A stretch of DNA of 64,000 nucleotides from Lepidodermella squamata (lineage: Eukaryota; Gastrotricha), in the NCBI GenBank assembly GCA_047495785.1, contig JBLDXI010000033.1, forward strand, positions 1,488,001-1,552,000, given 5' to 3'. The notes beneath the pieces were generated by a model. That model worked only from the letters and a program-made list of their open reading frames with translations. It had not been told where the DNA came from and made no database searches. The translations under genes were made by a program, and so were the position numbers. Positions 20,955-29,892 of this stretch are shown here, piece by piece (the first letter of the stretch is position 1; the number at the start of each line of letters is the position of its first letter).

Positions 20955-21461
20955 ATGGCTGCACCTATAACAGAAGCACCACCTGCCTACACTGAGCAAT
21001 TCAGCTATCGCAAGCTTGACGACGATTTAGTCGACGTCGAGTTACCTGCCGCCTCAAGTTCCGATCGAAATAATGACACGGCTCTTAATAATGGGAATAA
21101 CAACCCTGTCGTAATTCTATTGGAAGCTCCGACCTACGACGAGTCTACAAGCCGCCATCGAACGGCCGCTGTTACCATGTCAATCATATCTATTTTCACG
21201 GTCATCTGCTGCTCTTGCTGCTGCTCTATCCCAGCTTTAGTTCTGTCCCTGGTCCCGGCCTGCAATAACCGGATGTCGCGATCACCGGTTGTTAGACCCC
21301 TCTACATCGCTGCGATTGTTCTCGCATGTGTGGCAATTGTCTACGCCATTATTTTCATCGCTTTAGGCGTTGTTTTTCAAGACAGAGTGAAGAATTTCAG
21401 CTGTCACTATGACTACGATAATAACAAGTTCATCTGCGTACCTGTCACCAAATCTGAGTGA
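20955..21461 (+). CDS. Small PPxY membrane protein, possibly CD225/dispanin-like
   Basis: A single exon of 168 residues. The N-terminal 70 residues are polar and Asn/Asp-rich, with EAPPAYTEQF (a PPxY motif). Two membrane spans follow: SIISIFTVICCSCCCSIPALVLSLV, with clustered Cys that could be palmitoylated, and AAIVLACVAIVYAIIFIALGVV. A short outer tail has two Cys. Two spans with a short loop and Cys at the first span recall the CD225 (dispanin/IFITM) layout, but the conserved loop residues are not clear, so this is only a suggestion. A decayed copy lies after the first protease gene at 12481. Confidence 0.6.
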   Translation: MAAPITEAPPAYTEQFSYRKLDDDLVDVELPAASSSDRNNDTALNNGNNNPVVILLEAPTYDESTSRHRTAAVTMSIISIFTVICCSCCCSIPALVLSLVPACNNRMSRSPVVRPLYIAAIVLACVAIVYAIIFIALGVVFQDRVKNFSCHYDYDNNKFICVPVTKSE

Positions 21462-21490
21462 CATTAATTCATTTTTTTCGAAATAAAATA

Positions 21491-24028
21491 TTAACTGCCG
21501 ATTTCAGGCAGAGTTGTGTTAATGTTAAATTTGTTTTTCAACGCCGTTGCGAGTTCGATGTAAACTTTCGGATCTTCGATAGTTACAGGTATTTCGAATT
21601 TCTTCTCGTTAACCATAGCGGCCAGGGTGTTTCGAGAAATTTTGCCGCTTCGAGTTTTCGGCAGTCGTTTGCAGATGAGAATGCCGCCCGACAGCGTCGC
21701 AATGGCGCCGACATTTTTGCGCACCGATTCGCCAATTTTTTTCACCGCGTGCTCTTCGTCCTCAGCCTCGCTGTGGCCCGGCCGTTTGTGGCTGGCTTCA
21801 CTGACGGTTTTCAGCGTGCAGAATGCGAATGGAACGTGGCCCTTCAGCGAGTCTTCACGGCCAACAACGGCGGCTTCTGCGATTTCGTCGACGAGTTGAA
21901 TGGCTTCCTCGAGGGAACCGGTTGATAAGCGGTGCCCGGCAACGTTGATGACGTCATCAATGCGGCCCATGACGAAAATATTACCGGCTTTATCCATGTA
22001 GCCAGCGTCAGTGGTATTGTAGTAACCCTGAAAATTTTGGAAAAACAGTTGAAAATTTTTTAATCGAATATAAAAAAATTTTAAATTTTAAAAAATTCAA
22101 AATTTAATTTAATAATTAATAATTTTAAAATTTAAAATTTTATTTAAAATAAATTGAAACAATATTTTAAATTTTAAATTAATACCGGAAAAGCTTTGAA
22201 ATAGGATTCGATGAAGCGATCGTCCGACTTGAATAGAGTCGAGAAAGATCCAGGTGGTAATGGCATTCGAACAACGATAGTGCCGAGCTCATTCGGCTCA
22301 GCTCTAGTATGATCGCTTCTTAAAACTTCAACTGAAAAAATTCGAAAAATTACGGAAAAATTCGATATTTTTTATCAAAATTACCATGCCAACCAGGGGC
22401 GGCTTTGCCCGCTGAAGAGAGTGGTGGTAACTCTACTACGGCGTTGTGTTTTTTCGATTTCAAACCCATGAGAGTGGCGGTTATTGGCCACCCTGTTTCT
22501 GTTTGCCACCAGTGGTCGATAACCGGCTTTCCACGAAATTTCTCTCGCGCCCATACCAAAGTTGCCGGGTCGAGATGCTCGCCGGCAACAAATACTCCAC
22601 GGAGATGGTCGATGTCATATTTCGAACCTTGCTCGCAATCCGGATCCTGAAAAAATAATCGTAAAATCAATTGGTCATTCAAGTCGAGGTTCTTACAGCT
22701 TTTTTGATCGCCCTTAAAGCTGTGGGCGAGGAAAACAGACCGGCAAGTTTGTACTCTTCGATCAACCGGAAAAACGACCCGGCATCCGGGGTGCCAACAG
22801 GCTTGCCTTCATACAGCAAAGTCGGGTTGCGATGTAGCAACGGCCCGTAGCAAATAAAAGAATGACCCACAACCCAACCTAGGTCGGACGTAGCCGCCCA
22901 GTTTTCGCCGGGCTTCATGCCGTAAATACCGCTCATTGACCAGTGAAGCGCGACAGCATGCCCACCCGAAGGTCGAACGGGCGCTTTCGGGGTTCCGGTT
23001 GTTCCTGATGTGTACAGCACGTAGACAGGATCAGTCGCTAGGACTGGAACAGCATCCACCGTTTTGTTCGAACAAGCCGTAGTACTCTCGGTATAATCAA
23101 CCACGTTGTGGCCTTCGGATTTTAGGTTCGAAATATCCTGTGAGTAATCACGGTCTGAAACCTAGAAAAATGGAATGAGGGTACAATTTTGGGATTTTTT
23201 TAGAATTTTTCTTACAGCTGGACGTTGATAGACAATGACTGACTTGGGCATAAAATCCGAAATTTTCAAAGCATCGCGAACGATTGGTAGGTAAGGAATT
23301 TCGCGGTTAGGCTCGGCGCCGAATGTCGACGTAATCAGGACCTATTTTGACACAATTAATTATCCTGATTTTATCGATGGGTTTGTTACCTTTGGTTTTG
23401 CGTGGCTGATTCTCGCCGATAATTGCAGGGCAGCGAAGCCGCCGAAAACCAGCGAGTGAATGGCGCCGATCCGAGCAGACGCTAGCATTGCGAAAATGGC
23501 TTGAGGAACCATAGGCATGTAGATCAACACAACATCGCCCTTTCGAACCCCTTGCTTTTGCAAAACCGCTGCAAGGGAACACACCTATTCGAACACTGAA
23601 AACATGAGTATCCAATTTTTCGACAATTTTCGAAATCTGAATTCTAAAATTAGATTTTCTAAATTTCAAAATACCTCTCTGTGTAGTTGATTGAAGGTGT
23701 AAGATTGCTTGGTTTTGGTAACCGGGCTGTCGTAGTAGAGGGCGACAGTATCGCCAAAGCCTTCATCGATATGCCGGTCGACGGCGTTGTAGCACGTGTT
23801 CATAGTGCCGCCGACAAACCACCGCGTGAAAGGCGGGTTTGAGTGGTCCAAAATCTGATCCCATTTTTTGAACCAATGCAACTTTTCCGCCTCTTCTGCC
23901 CAGAATTCGCAATCACGAGCGAGTTGATGGTTATGGCTCTGGCGTTTCTTAAGAAGGGTGGTTGTAGTCGATATGTAGCGGTTAAAATTAACCCTCGACA
24001 CTGAAGTTTTGCGAAAAATGGAAAGCAT
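21491..24028 (-). CDS. ACSS3: Short-chain acyl-CoA synthetase, ACSS3 type
   Basis: Seven exons on the minus strand: 24028-23675, 23584-23390, 23341-23216, 23161-22697, 22646-22385, 22331-22186 and 22027-21491, about 694 residues. The N-terminus is basic and Ser/Thr-rich, as expected for mitochondrial import. The AMP-binding motif is [12 protein letters not shown] (Ala where Gly is usual), followed by [38 protein letters not shown] and the catalytic-lysine motif [10 protein letters not shown] near the C-terminus. The family (ANL enzymes) makes acyl-CoA from ATP, CoA and a short fatty acid; vertebrate ACSS3 prefers propionate and acts in mitochondria. The pattern of motifs fits ACSS3 better than cytosolic acetyl-CoA synthetase. 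Family assignment is secure; substrate is inferred. Confidence 0.93.
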
Positions 24029-25016
24029 TTTTTCGAAAAATTCCTAATGAAAATCGAAAAATTTGAAATGAAATAGTATCAAGGTAAGCATATATCTATT
24101 TCGTTGAAGAGTATGCCGGCTCGTTTCTTTTACTCTTAGAAAAAACTGGCACATAGAGCAATTCTACTTGCGTTCTTTGTGTTCAAGAAGCGAGTGTGTC
24201 GGAATGCGTATTATAGCCATGTTGTGTATAATTTGATGAGTGCGCAACAGAAAAAAACTCAAAAGCTTGTGGTCACTGGCGTGTCATTAAACGAGCACAT
24301 GGGTAAAAAAAAATGTTTGAACCCACAGGTGTATTTTACCACACCACCGGCGTGCGACTATTTTTCGGTCCTAATTTTATGGAAAAAGGTTAAATTATTC
24401 TGCAACAATGGCCCGAAATATCAGCATTTTTCGGTATCATACGGGCAATACTTATCAGCAAATGAATGGCGATACTGAAGGCAGAAGCTGAAGAAATTGT
24501 GAGCTCCAGAATCTACCTTATATATATATATTACAATCTTCGGTGCGCTTTTATGTAATAAAGGCTCTCGCATTCATCGTATACTTTATTCATCTAATAT
24601 ACCATCTGTATTATACGTATAAAATAAATCCATACTTTTCGCGCTATATATATGAGAAATACTCTGAAAGCGCGCATAATAATATACGAGTACTGAGCGA
24701 ATAATAAATGCCCAGTGCTTAGCGGTTGGATGTAATATAATAAAAAGTATTGGCGAATCTTCGATATAACGGATTTTTTTGGTTTTTTCGATTTCGCATG
24801 GTTGAGGAATCTTTTTAAGCCTGACCGCAGAAAAGGGGTGTCTGTATGCTGGATCACAAAATAACCAAACTCTAAAACCAAAGATGACACTCTTCCAATA
24901 TCATAAGTACTGAGCACTCGGTCTTTATTATGCGCCGAGCGCCGCATCATGTTACGCGTTTATTGAGTAAAATTCCCTTTTATATAGGGCGAAAAAGCGA
25001 TAATAAAATGTAGCAA
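24029..25016. other. Gene-poor AT-rich stretch
   Basis: No supported gene. It contains the divergent upstream region of the acyl-CoA synthetase gene and AT-rich sequence with short TATATA runs (about 24521-24531 and 24643-24650). Small open frames here show no signal peptide or motif. Confidence 0.5.
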
Positions 25017-25661
25017 TTATTTTTCCGCATTTTCTTGCTTTCTCGGCCGTCGAAATTCGATAAACTTATCGACCAGAGTTGAGCTTTCGCGGTTGATGGT
25101 GTACAATTGGCCGTAATGAGCCGCGCTTTTGAGCACCCAACTGTCGATTTCATCGCAGATTTGTTTCAGCTGGTCAATATGCGACGTATCAGCGTCATAC
25201 TCAAGCCGGGCCTCGTCGACCTCACGCATGAAGGCCTCCAGCCGTTCCTCGAACTCGTCCAACGAATCTTCTTGGTTGAAGCTAGACCTCGCGGCTATGA
25301 CTGGCAGGGACTCGCGGCGAATTCTCGACGGCGATAACGGCTCTTGGGTCGAAGTTGTAAACGCCGATTGCCTTCGATTTGCTGATAATCGGTTGTTGAT
25401 CTCAAATCCGGATTTTTTGACAAAAATCGTGCCACCAGGCAGCTTGACAACAGGTGTTTTACACGCATCGACGGCTGATTTTGACTCGGCGAATTCAACA
25501 ACAGCTGTTGACGTGCTGGTGGCGATGTCGATAACTTGGCCGAATTTCGAAAAATAATCCCGAAGCTCGTCGTCACTTGGTTTAGAAACCGCCTCTCCAC
25601 CCTTGAAAGTCACGCTGATTTTCGCCTCACTTGACGATAAATTATCGTCCTGTTGTCGCAT
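25017..25661 (-). CDS. RRM-like / coiled-coil protein, family member 1
   Basis: A single exon of 214 residues. Residues about 14-85 look like an RNA-recognition-type fold: a first strand KISVTFKGG, helix ELRDYFSKFG, then strands VIDIATSTSTAVVEFA and GGTIFVKK. The aromatic RNP residues are weakly kept, so RNA binding is uncertain. After a Ser/Arg-rich linker, residues about 125-205 are strongly charged and helical (EFEERLEAFMREVDEARLEY), probably coiled coil. It resembles the shorter protein at 27745 (VTF strand, YFSxFG helix, helical tail). It sits tail-first beside an orphan-family gene and is half of a mirror-image gene block. I do not recognise a named family. Confidence 0.65.
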   Translation of the reverse strand: MRQQDDNLSSSEAKISVTFKGGEAVSKPSDDELRDYFSKFGQVIDIATSTSTAVVEFAESKSAVDACKTPVVKLPGGTIFVKKSGFEINNRLSANRRQSAFTTSTQEPLSPSRIRRESLPVIAARSSFNQEDSLDEFEERLEAFMREVDEARLEYDADTSHIDQLKQICDEIDSWVLKSAAHYGQLYTINRESSTLVDKFIEFRRPRKQENAEK

Positions 25662-25936
25662 GATGGTAACTAATTACTTTTATATTACAGCAATAAAAAA
25701 ATGTGGACTCGTAGAGTGACACCAATTCAGCCACCTTATCATTAGTCGCACTGAAAACAAGTGCGAAAAACCTGGTCTTATCTTTCGGGCTGTCGGGTCC
25801 GAAGTTTTGTTATTGCGGTTATCGTTTGCACGAGAAACAGTAGTCAGTATTAACCTGGGCCGCCTTTTTTATTTGCTGACCAAAGATCAAATTAATAATA
25901 ATATATAGGTCATTTTTCTTAATTTTATTGCGGTAA

Positions 25937-26569
25937 TTAATAATCAAATTTAGTTTTAAAATGGCCAAATGCGTTGTAGTCCATAGTGTTGAAAAACTCA
26001 AGTTCGCCAACAAGACCGGTTCCGATGAGTGATTTACAGAAAGCCAGCCAATCTCTGTCGTCTGTATCACCCAGCGTAATGAATTGCAAGAACGTTTTCG
26101 GTGAGCAAATTCGTTTTACAAGATAGTGAATAGCTTCGAATTGAAAGCTGTTCGCCCCAGTTCCGAGGCCTACGAGGCGAATACGTTCAAGCGGCTGTTT
26201 CCCAAACTCCTCGCTGAGCTGCTTGACTTGCAGTGTCGATTGCTTAACATCCAATTTAGCCCGATCATGGCTTAGGCGATGGAATTTCAGAACTCGAACC
26301 AAGTCTTTATCAGTTGGGTCGAACTTGAAGAGCCGGCCAATTTCGGCCGAGTCGCATTGCCAGTTCTCATCGGTGTAATTGTCAGTAATTAACCCGAAAA
26401 ATATAGTTGTACAAGATCCAAGTGTCACATCAGTTGCATCCAGTGTAATCAAATTGCTATTCAGCGACATAGGAAAAAATGTTGTAGGAACTTCAGCTGC
26501 ATTTTCGCCAGTTATCAGCTGCGAAATCACGCTGGTTGGGGAATCAGATTTTCTCTCGGATTCATTCAT
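25937..26569 (-). CDS. Orphan single-exon family, member 1 (divergent)
   Basis: 210 residues, one exon, no signal peptide or membrane span. It is clearly related to the proteins at 26827 and 29200: shared blocks are TIFFGLITDNYTDENW, then a D-x-AEIGRLFKFD block, the RIRLVGLGTGANSFQF block, and the C-terminal DWLAFCKSLIGTGLVGELEF followed by NTMDYNAFGHF. This member is the most divergent and ends FDY instead of FREK. It lacks the acidic Ser-rich N-terminal head. The fold looks alpha/beta and cytosolic. I know no family with this pattern and propose no function. It is transcribed divergently from the paralogue at 26827. Confidence 0.7.
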   Translation of the reverse strand: MNESERKSDSPTSVISQLITGENAAEVPTTFFPMSLNSNLITLDATDVTLGSCTTIFFGLITDNYTDENWQCDSAEIGRLFKFDPTDKDLVRVLKFHRLSHDRAKLDVKQSTLQVKQLSEEFGKQPLERIRLVGLGTGANSFQFEAIHYLVKRICSPKTFLQFITLGDTDDRDWLAFCKSLIGTGLVGELEFFNTMDYNAFGHFKTKFDY

Positions 26570-26826
26570 TTTTTACACTGGAAATAAAAAATCTCGAGAA
26601 TAAAAAGTCACAATATACCAGCACGAGTCAAATCGTGATTCATCTTACACAACTAAAATATTCCTGTAATTGTGCTTTGTTTTATCATGAAACATGACTC
26701 ATTGTATGTATGTGCATGCAGTTGGCTTGGAACGGTGATATAAATTCCGAGTGTTATCACGAGTATTTTTTCATGATTATATAAAGAGTGTTATTCGCAT
26801 TTTCAATTATCTAAACCTAAAGCAAA
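26570..26826. promoter_or_regulatory. Shared upstream region of two divergent orphan genes
   Basis: Only 257 bases separate the start codons of the two head-to-head paralogues. It includes TATATAAAGAG-type sequence near 26778-26786 on the plus side, but no operator-like motif stands out. Bidirectional control is inferred from position only. Confidence 0.4.
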
Positions 26827-27519
26827 ATGGATGAAAGGTTACTGGAGATGCTACGTCGCCGCATGGCGGATGCTTCGAGCCGGGCGAAAAGTTCAGCGAA
26901 TGGGGATAGCAGCGATGATGAAGAAACGACCAATACAGCGACCGGCGACAAGTCAGCCCCGGGCACGTCGTATTTCCCTGCCGAGGTCCTGAGCCCAACA
27001 ATCAAATTTGTCAGCGTTCCACTTCGCCGCGAGCCAGCCGCGACCATTTTTTTCGGTCTGGTTACCGAAAATTACCCACTGCAAAGCTGGCAAATCGATG
27101 CTGCGGAAGTCGGCCGGTTGCTGAGATTCGACGCCGACGACGAATCGCAGTGCCGACACCTGAAATTCGTGCCGGAAAAGGGCAACAGCCAGCGGCTGGA
27201 CATTGGCCAGGCGGTTAAGCAAATTCAGACAATTCTAGAAGGCTCGGAGCCGTTCAACAAACCTTCCATGCCCTTCATCCGGTTCGTTAGGATGGGCAAT
27301 AGCGGGCATTCTTTCCTGTACGATTCGGTTAAATACATTCTGAAGAAACTTGGCTCGCCGTCGATGAAAATTCAATTCGTCACGCTTGGCGATTCGGGAG
27401 ATCACGACTGGCTGGTTTTCTGCAAAAATCTATGTGGCACTGGCCAAGTTGCGGAACTTGAATTCCTGAACCCGTTGGACTTCAACCCTTTCGGCTATTT
27501 CCGGGAGAAAACCGATTAA
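26827..27519 (+). CDS. Orphan single-exon family, member 2
   Basis: 230 residues in one exon. The N-terminal 45 residues are charged and Ser/Asp/Glu-rich (DSSDDEETTN). The conserved part starts TSYFPAEVLSPTIKFVS, then TIFFGLVTENY, DAAEVGRLLRFDADD, KFVPEKGNS, a central FIRFVRMGNSGHSFLYDSVK and the end DWLVFCKNLCGTGQVAELEF then NPLDFNPFGYFREK. The end is almost unchanged from the copy at 29200, so it is under constraint. No catalytic motif, zinc pattern, signal peptide or membrane span is visible. Acidic head and globular body suggest a soluble cytosolic or nuclear protein. Function unknown. Confidence 0.75.
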   Translation: MDERLLEMLRRRMADASSRAKSSANGDSSDDEETTNTATGDKSAPGTSYFPAEVLSPTIKFVSVPLRREPAATIFFGLVTENYPLQSWQIDAAEVGRLLRFDADDESQCRHLKFVPEKGNSQRLDIGQAVKQIQTILEGSEPFNKPSMPFIRFVRMGNSGHSFLYDSVKYILKKLGSPSMKIQFVTLGDSGDHDWLVFCKNLCGTGQVAELEFLNPLDFNPFGYFREKTD

Positions 27520-27744
27520 ACACGAACTTTACCTTTTCCTTATATCCAAGGAATTGATTATGTTGCATTGTAATCCGCAAAAAATCGTTGAATAATAAAT
27601 GAGAAATACCTTAGCCTTGTTGCAGTTTTAAATTAATCGACAAAGCACGACGTATTGCGGTGGCAGTATGTACTACACTGCACCGAATGTCATTCATACA
27701 GGCTATTATTTAGTTTTCGAGTGGTTCTTTCGCGTGATTTTTAA

Positions 27745-28161
27745 ATGTCCAACGATGGCAAGGGCGAAATTCTAGTCACCTTCGACGAAGATTTGCCAAC
27801 GTTACATACCGATTCGTTAAACAAATATTTCTCACAATTTGGTCCGGTAAAATCTATAACTGTCATCAACCCTCGATCAGTTGTGGTCAGATTGCGGGCT
27901 ATACCGAGTCCTGAATTAATTAATGCGGAATTGGACGACATTATGGACAGGTCGGCAATGTTACTTCTCGAGGCAGATCAACTCGAGCGAGAAGCTCGTC
28001 GTAGTAAGGCTGAGCTGAAGCGAATCCGCGCGTCTCTGGACGATTTCGGGAGGCAAGTAATGGAAACAGCGACTTTGGCTGATGAACTAACTTCTATTTC
28101 ACGATTTTCGAGCGAAATTATTGAGACCTTCATAAATTCTGAGATGTTCAAAGATTTATGA
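27745..28161 (+). CDS. RRM-like / coiled-coil protein, family member 2 (short)
   Basis: 138 residues in one exon. It begins with a half-RRM-like segment (ILVTFDEDL, then SLNKYFSQFGPVKSITVI and a VVVRLR strand) that lines up with the start of the protein at 25017. The remaining strands are missing and the chain passes straight to a helical, charged coiled coil (LLEADQLEREARRSKAELKR) and a short end helix. It lies downstream of an orphan-family gene on the same strand, as its relative does on the other strand. It is probably a diverged copy of 25017, either shortened or using a minimal fold. Confidence 0.6.
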   Translation: MSNDGKGEILVTFDEDLPTLHTDSLNKYFSQFGPVKSITVINPRSVVVRLRAIPSPELINAELDDIMDRSAMLLLEADQLEREARRSKAELKRIRASLDDFGRQVMETATLADELTSISRFSSEIIETFINSEMFKDL

Positions 28162-28730
28162 CCTTTTTTATTAATATTAATTTTTAATAATAATTTTAAT
28201 TTCAATAATTATTTATTAATAAATTATTACTATTTTTGACCTGAAAAAATTGTTTAATTCGATTGTAAACATACCAAAAGCTGAGGATGATTGTACATAA
28301 GCGCATCAATGAAATAATCATGACCTCCATTGATAAGGGATTTGTAGAAACAAAGCGAATCTCGCGGTTCGATCCGCATAAGGTGTGGGAATAAAAAGAG
28401 CAATCACATCGCATCGCTCGAAGCAATAATACTAAAATATTATACATCGCAATTGATTATTTGTCTAAAAGTCACGATCGTAAAACACTGATTCAGATTT
28501 GCTGTACCTATCAATAATTATCGCCTATTTCTTCCGTTAAGCGCAGCGAAATCATGTATTATTGCCATCATTTTGAAGCCCTAATGATATCGTTTTTTAT
28601 AAGTGTTGCATTGGCAACGTAATAACTTCTCACCTGTATTTGACACTTTAATGGAAAATTACTGCTAAAAATCGACTTCCTATAGATAGACTTGTGAATT
28701 GTTAATCATTACCCGCTCAACGAATGAGCA
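28162..28730. other. Intergenic, nothing recognised
   Basis: AT-rich spacer between the RRM-like gene and the Ly6-like gene; no convincing frame or structured RNA seen. Confidence 0.5.
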
Positions 28731-29177
28731 ATGACAGTCCGATTATTGCTAATTTTTTCACTTAATTTCTTGTCATCGGCTTATGCGGTGATTTGCTACC
28801 AAAGCATCGGCGGTGAATCATCCAGACGACTGCTCATCGAAAGCAACGGCTGTAAAGTTTGCAACCTAGTAAGGATCTACCGAGCCCCGCCTCACATCAA
28901 AATTAAGGAAGATTGCCCATCGAACGACACGCTTCACCTATTCATACCTCTGATGCCGATTCACAGCTGTTTCACGTCAACTCAGCCGGAATTTAGCTGT
29001 GAGAACAGGTGTAACCAGTTGAGGAGGCACATGTCGACAACAGATCGCCTCATCGAATGCCGATGTTGCTCGGAAAATTTTTGCAATTATTTCGATCAAG
29101 AAACTAACTCAGCTAATAATAGGCACTCGTTTTATTTATCATTATTTATAGTGAAATTGATCATTTTTCTGGATTAA
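28731..29177 (+). CDS. Ly6/uPAR-like secreted protein, probably GPI-anchored
   Basis: 148 residues, one exon. A signal peptide (MTVRLLLIFSLNFLSSAYA) is followed by a small Cys-rich domain: ICYQS at the start, GCKVCNLVRIYR, SCFTST, CENRCNQL and the end motif ECRCCSENFCNYF. The last Cys-Asn is the hallmark of Ly6-type three-finger domains. A hydrophobic C-terminal tail (SFYLSLFIVKLIIFL) fits GPI-anchor addition. Three close relatives stand in tandem at 55.2-57.0 kb and share the GC-x-x-C-x-LV-R-x-YR block. In nematodes such proteins are often neuronal or receptor-associated surface proteins; nothing proves that here. Confidence 0.8.
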   Translation: MTVRLLLIFSLNFLSSAYAVICYQSIGGESSRRLLIESNGCKVCNLVRIYRAPPHIKIKEDCPSNDTLHLFIPLMPIHSCFTSTQPEFSCENRCNQLRRHMSTTDRLIECRCCSENFCNYFDQETNSANNRHSFYLSLFIVKLIIFLD

Positions 29178-29199
29178 ATGCTGTAATATTCTTTTTTGT

Positions 29200-29892
29200 T
29201 TATTTTTCGCGGAAATAACCAAATGGGTCGTAGTCGAGTGGGTTGAAAAATTCAAGCTCGGATACAACCTCAGTTCCGCATAGATTTTTGCAGAAAACCA
29301 GCCATTCATGGTCTGACGTATCACCGACCGAAATAAATTGAATCTTCAGCTTGGGCGAGCCGTAAGTCTTGAGAACGTGCTTAACCGAGTCGAATAGAAA
29401 CGGCGTGTTCGCCTTGCCCATGCGGATGATGCGCATAAAGTCGACACGGCGGCCGTTGCTAAACGGCGGCATCGAGCCGATTTGCTGCAGCATCTGAACG
29501 CCGTACTTCATATCGACGGCGTTCGACGAGCCTTTTTCCGGCACGAATTTCGCGTGGTGAACCAGCGACGCGTCTTTGGCGTCGAATTGGAAAACTCGGC
29601 CGATTTCTGCGGCGTCAATGTCCCAACTAGCGTCGTTGAATGATGGCGTTACAATGCCGAGGAAAATCGTCGGGCATGGGCCGGTTGTCACGTTTTGGCT
29701 GACGATTTTCAGCGTGTTGCTGAGTACTTCAGACGGGAAGTAGGACGTATTTTTCGGCGCGCCGTTTTCACCCTGTGTAGTTTCATTTTCATCGTCACTG
29801 CCAGCCACTTCGGTTATTCTAGCGCCACCAGCCGATGAAGACGACGCCGTCGCCATGCCTCTTAGCATTTGAAGGAACAGATCGCTGTCCAT
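29200..29892 (-). CDS. Orphan single-exon family, member 3
   Basis: 230 residues, one exon. It has the same plan as the gene at 26827: an Ala/Ser/acidic head, NTSYFPSEVLSNTLKIVS, TIFLGIVTPSF, DAAEIGRVFQFDAKD, KFVPEKGSS, FMRIIRMGKANTPFLFDSVK and the end DHEWLVFCKNLCGTEVVSEL then EFFNPLDYDPFGYFREK. The gene is convergent with the Ly6-like gene; only 22 bases separate the two stop codons. Codon use looks normal for the window. Function unknown. With the two other copies it defines a local three-member family. Confidence 0.75.
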   Translation of the reverse strand: MDSDLFLQMLRGMATASSSSAGGARITEVAGSDDENETTQGENGAPKNTSYFPSEVLSNTLKIVSQNVTTGPCPTIFLGIVTPSFNDASWDIDAAEIGRVFQFDAKDASLVHHAKFVPEKGSSNAVDMKYGVQMLQQIGSMPPFSNGRRVDFMRIIRMGKANTPFLFDSVKHVLKTYGSPKLKIQFISVGDTSDHEWLVFCKNLCGTEVVSELEFFNPLDYDPFGYFREK

